From Candidatus Spechtiibacteriota bacterium (GTDB taxonomy: Bacteria > Patescibacteriota > Minisyncoccia > Spechtbacterales > HO2-43-30): DNA of 14,019 nt. Under the pieces are notes generated by a model. That model did not search any database. It was not told where the DNA came from and worked only from the letters and a program-made list of their open reading frames with translations. The stretch spans positions 1 to 14,019 of the forward strand of contig JACOUK010000091.1 in the NCBI GenBank assembly GCA_016177905.1, written 5' to 3'. The stretch's first letter is position 1; each line of letters starts with the position of its first letter. Position numbers and translations under genes: made by a program. This document shows, piece by piece, positions 12,929 through 14,019 of this stretch.

Positions 12929-13417
12929 ATGATTAGAAAAGTTGTTCAAGACCAAAACCCCATACTTCACAAAAAGACTCTTCCAATCGCGAAAGGGTTC
13001 CGTTCGCGTACACTCGAAAAGCTTATCGAAGATATGAAAGATACGCTCCGAAAGCAAGATGGTCTTGGGCTTGCGGGTCCTCAAATCGGCGAATCTTTGA
13101 GCATTTTTGTAATCCCAGACCGCCTTGCCCCCGAGGTCCGTACGCCATACGCGCCATTTTCCTTCTTAAAACCTCTTCACCCTGCCGTCTTCATCAATCC
13201 GGAAGTTCTAACCCGCTCAAAAACAAAAGAGATCATGGAGGAGGGGTGTTTAAGTATCCATGGAATCTTCAAGGAAACTTCGCGATTTTTGGAAGTTAAA
13301 ATAAAGGCCCAAGATGAACTTGGACGCAAATTTTCCGTCAAAACAAAAGGGCTTCTCGCGCGAGTGTTTCAGCACGAGATAGATCACCTGAATGGGATAT
13401 TATTTATTGAAAGATAA
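12929..13417 (+). CDS. def: Peptide deformylase
   Basis: This metalloenzyme removes the formyl group from the initiator methionine of new proteins in the cytoplasm. The 162-residue length is usual. Three motifs are present: motif 1 GLGLAGPQ at 45-52 (Gly50 replaces the usual second Ala of GxGxAAxQ), motif 2 EGCLS at 105-109 with metal ligand Cys107, and motif 3 QHEIDH at 148-153 with ligands His149 and His153 and catalytic Glu150. The ATG at 12929 lies one base after the priA stop and has no Shine-Dalgarno, so translation is probably coupled. The partner gene fmt follows 25 bases later, giving the common priA-def-fmt order. A somewhat long loop (about 63-86) separates motifs 1 and 2. Confidence 0.97.
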   Translation: MIRKVVQDQNPILHKKTLPIAKGFRSRTLEKLIEDMKDTLRKQDGLGLAGPQIGESLSIFVIPDRLAPEVRTPYAPFSFLKPLHPAVFINPEVLTRSKTKEIMEEGCLSIHGIFKETSRFLEVKIKAQDELGRKFSVKTKGLLARVFQHEIDHLNGILFIER

Positions 13418-13442
13418 ATTTTCATTGAGCGTAAAGATTAAA

Positions 13443-14019
13443 ATGGATCCAGAACCCTTAAAAATAGTTTTCTTTGGCACCCCTGAATTCGGAAGAATTA
13501 TTCTTGAAAGGCTTATTGAAGCAAATTATAAGCCGATTTTGATTGTAACTGCGCCCGATAAACCAGTTGGCAGAAAACAAAAGCTCACTCCCTCGCCGGT
13601 TAAAGTTCTCGCGGGGCAGCATAAAATTCCGATTCTTCAGCCGCAAAAGTTGAGCAAAAATACAATATACGATATACAACATACAAACCCCGGTCTATTT
13701 GTCGTCGCCGCCTACGGCAAGATTATTCCCAAAAAAATACTTGCGATGCCCAAGTACGGCGCGCTTAATGTCCATCCTTCCCTTCTCCCTCGCTGGCGAG
13801 GGCCGTCGCCTATTCAATACGCGATCTTGAACAGTGATAAAGAAGCTGGAATTACCATAATGCTCATGGACGAAAAACTTGATCACGGACCCTTGTTTGC
13901 AAATGAAAAATTAAAAATGAAAATCGAAAAATTTACTGCCGAAGAATTATCAAGTAAACTCGCCGAACTCGGCGCGGAATTGCTCATAAAAACCATTCCG
14001 CAATGGGTCGCCGGAGAAA
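13443..14019 (+). CDS. fmt: Methionyl-tRNA formyltransferase (3' end cut by window)
   Basis: Fmt transfers a formyl group from 10-formyl-tetrahydrofolate to Met-tRNA for translation initiation, the modification later removed by the upstream def product. The 192 codons present cover the N-terminal Rossmann catalytic domain: VFFGTPEF at 9-16, AYGKIIP at 90-96, and HPSLLPRWRGPSPIQ at 111-125. Catalytic Asn109, His111 and Asp147 fit the family's known triad, and folate-loop residues are conserved. The start is ATG at 13443. A TTG 18 bases upstream (13425) is possible but unneeded. No strong Shine-Dalgarno is seen. The C-terminal tRNA-binding domain lies beyond the right edge. Confidence 0.97.
   Translation, partial: MDPEPLKIVFFGTPEFGRIILERLIEANYKPILIVTAPDKPVGRKQKLTPSPVKVLAGQHKIPILQPQKLSKNTIYDIQHTNPGLFVVAAYGKIIPKKILAMPKYGALNVHPSLLPRWRGPSPIQYAILNSDKEAGITIMLMDEKLDHGPLFANEKLKMKIEKFTAEELSSKLAELGAELLIKTIPQWVAGE

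Overview
The window looks like an accessory and housekeeping junction from a candidate phyla radiation bacterium (Patescibacteria, Parcubacteria-like). This is inferred from a giant exported multidomain surface protein ending in a GYKRH-F-NP module that I associate with that group, from a reduced PriA, and from the near absence of Shine-Dalgarno sequences. The standard genetic code fits: TGA ends the glycosyltransferase gene, and no TGA lies inside the 3191-codon giant frame. The taxonomic call is moderate, not certain.

Left part (1-9574, minus strand): one uninterrupted reading frame, read codon by codon without a stop, that runs off the left edge. It encodes a secreted, probably cell-surface, protein of more than 3191 residues. 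It has a signal peptide, about thirteen Ig-like (Big_5-type) modules, a fibronectin III-like domain after the ninth module, several carboxypeptidase-regulatory-like beta sandwiches, a second fibronectin III-like domain, a Thr/Pro linker and the start of a conserved C-terminal module. Plus-strand open frames in this part are antisense shadows.

Middle part (9575-10880, minus strand): a leader hairpin that overlaps the giant gene's Shine-Dalgarno region, a small single-span Gly-rich membrane protein (9704-9949), a 168-base AT-rich gap, and a WecG/TagA/CpsF-family glycosyltransferase (10118-10867). All three genes point leftward and could form a cell-surface locus.

Right part (10882-14019, plus strand): priA, def and fmt, a housekeeping operon common in bacteria. 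priA and def are separated by one base, def and fmt by 25 bases, and fmt is cut by the right edge. PriA keeps its zinc-binding cysteines and terminal domains but has lost the Walker A, DEEH, KGHDF and arginine-finger motifs, so it is probably not an active helicase. Def and Fmt have their catalytic residues and together add and remove the formyl group of initiator methionine.

The two divergent blocks start only 14-17 bases apart, around a shared TATAAT-like element that predicts leaderless mRNAs. No RNA genes, CRISPR arrays or insertion sequences were seen, and there is no gap longer than 300 bases.
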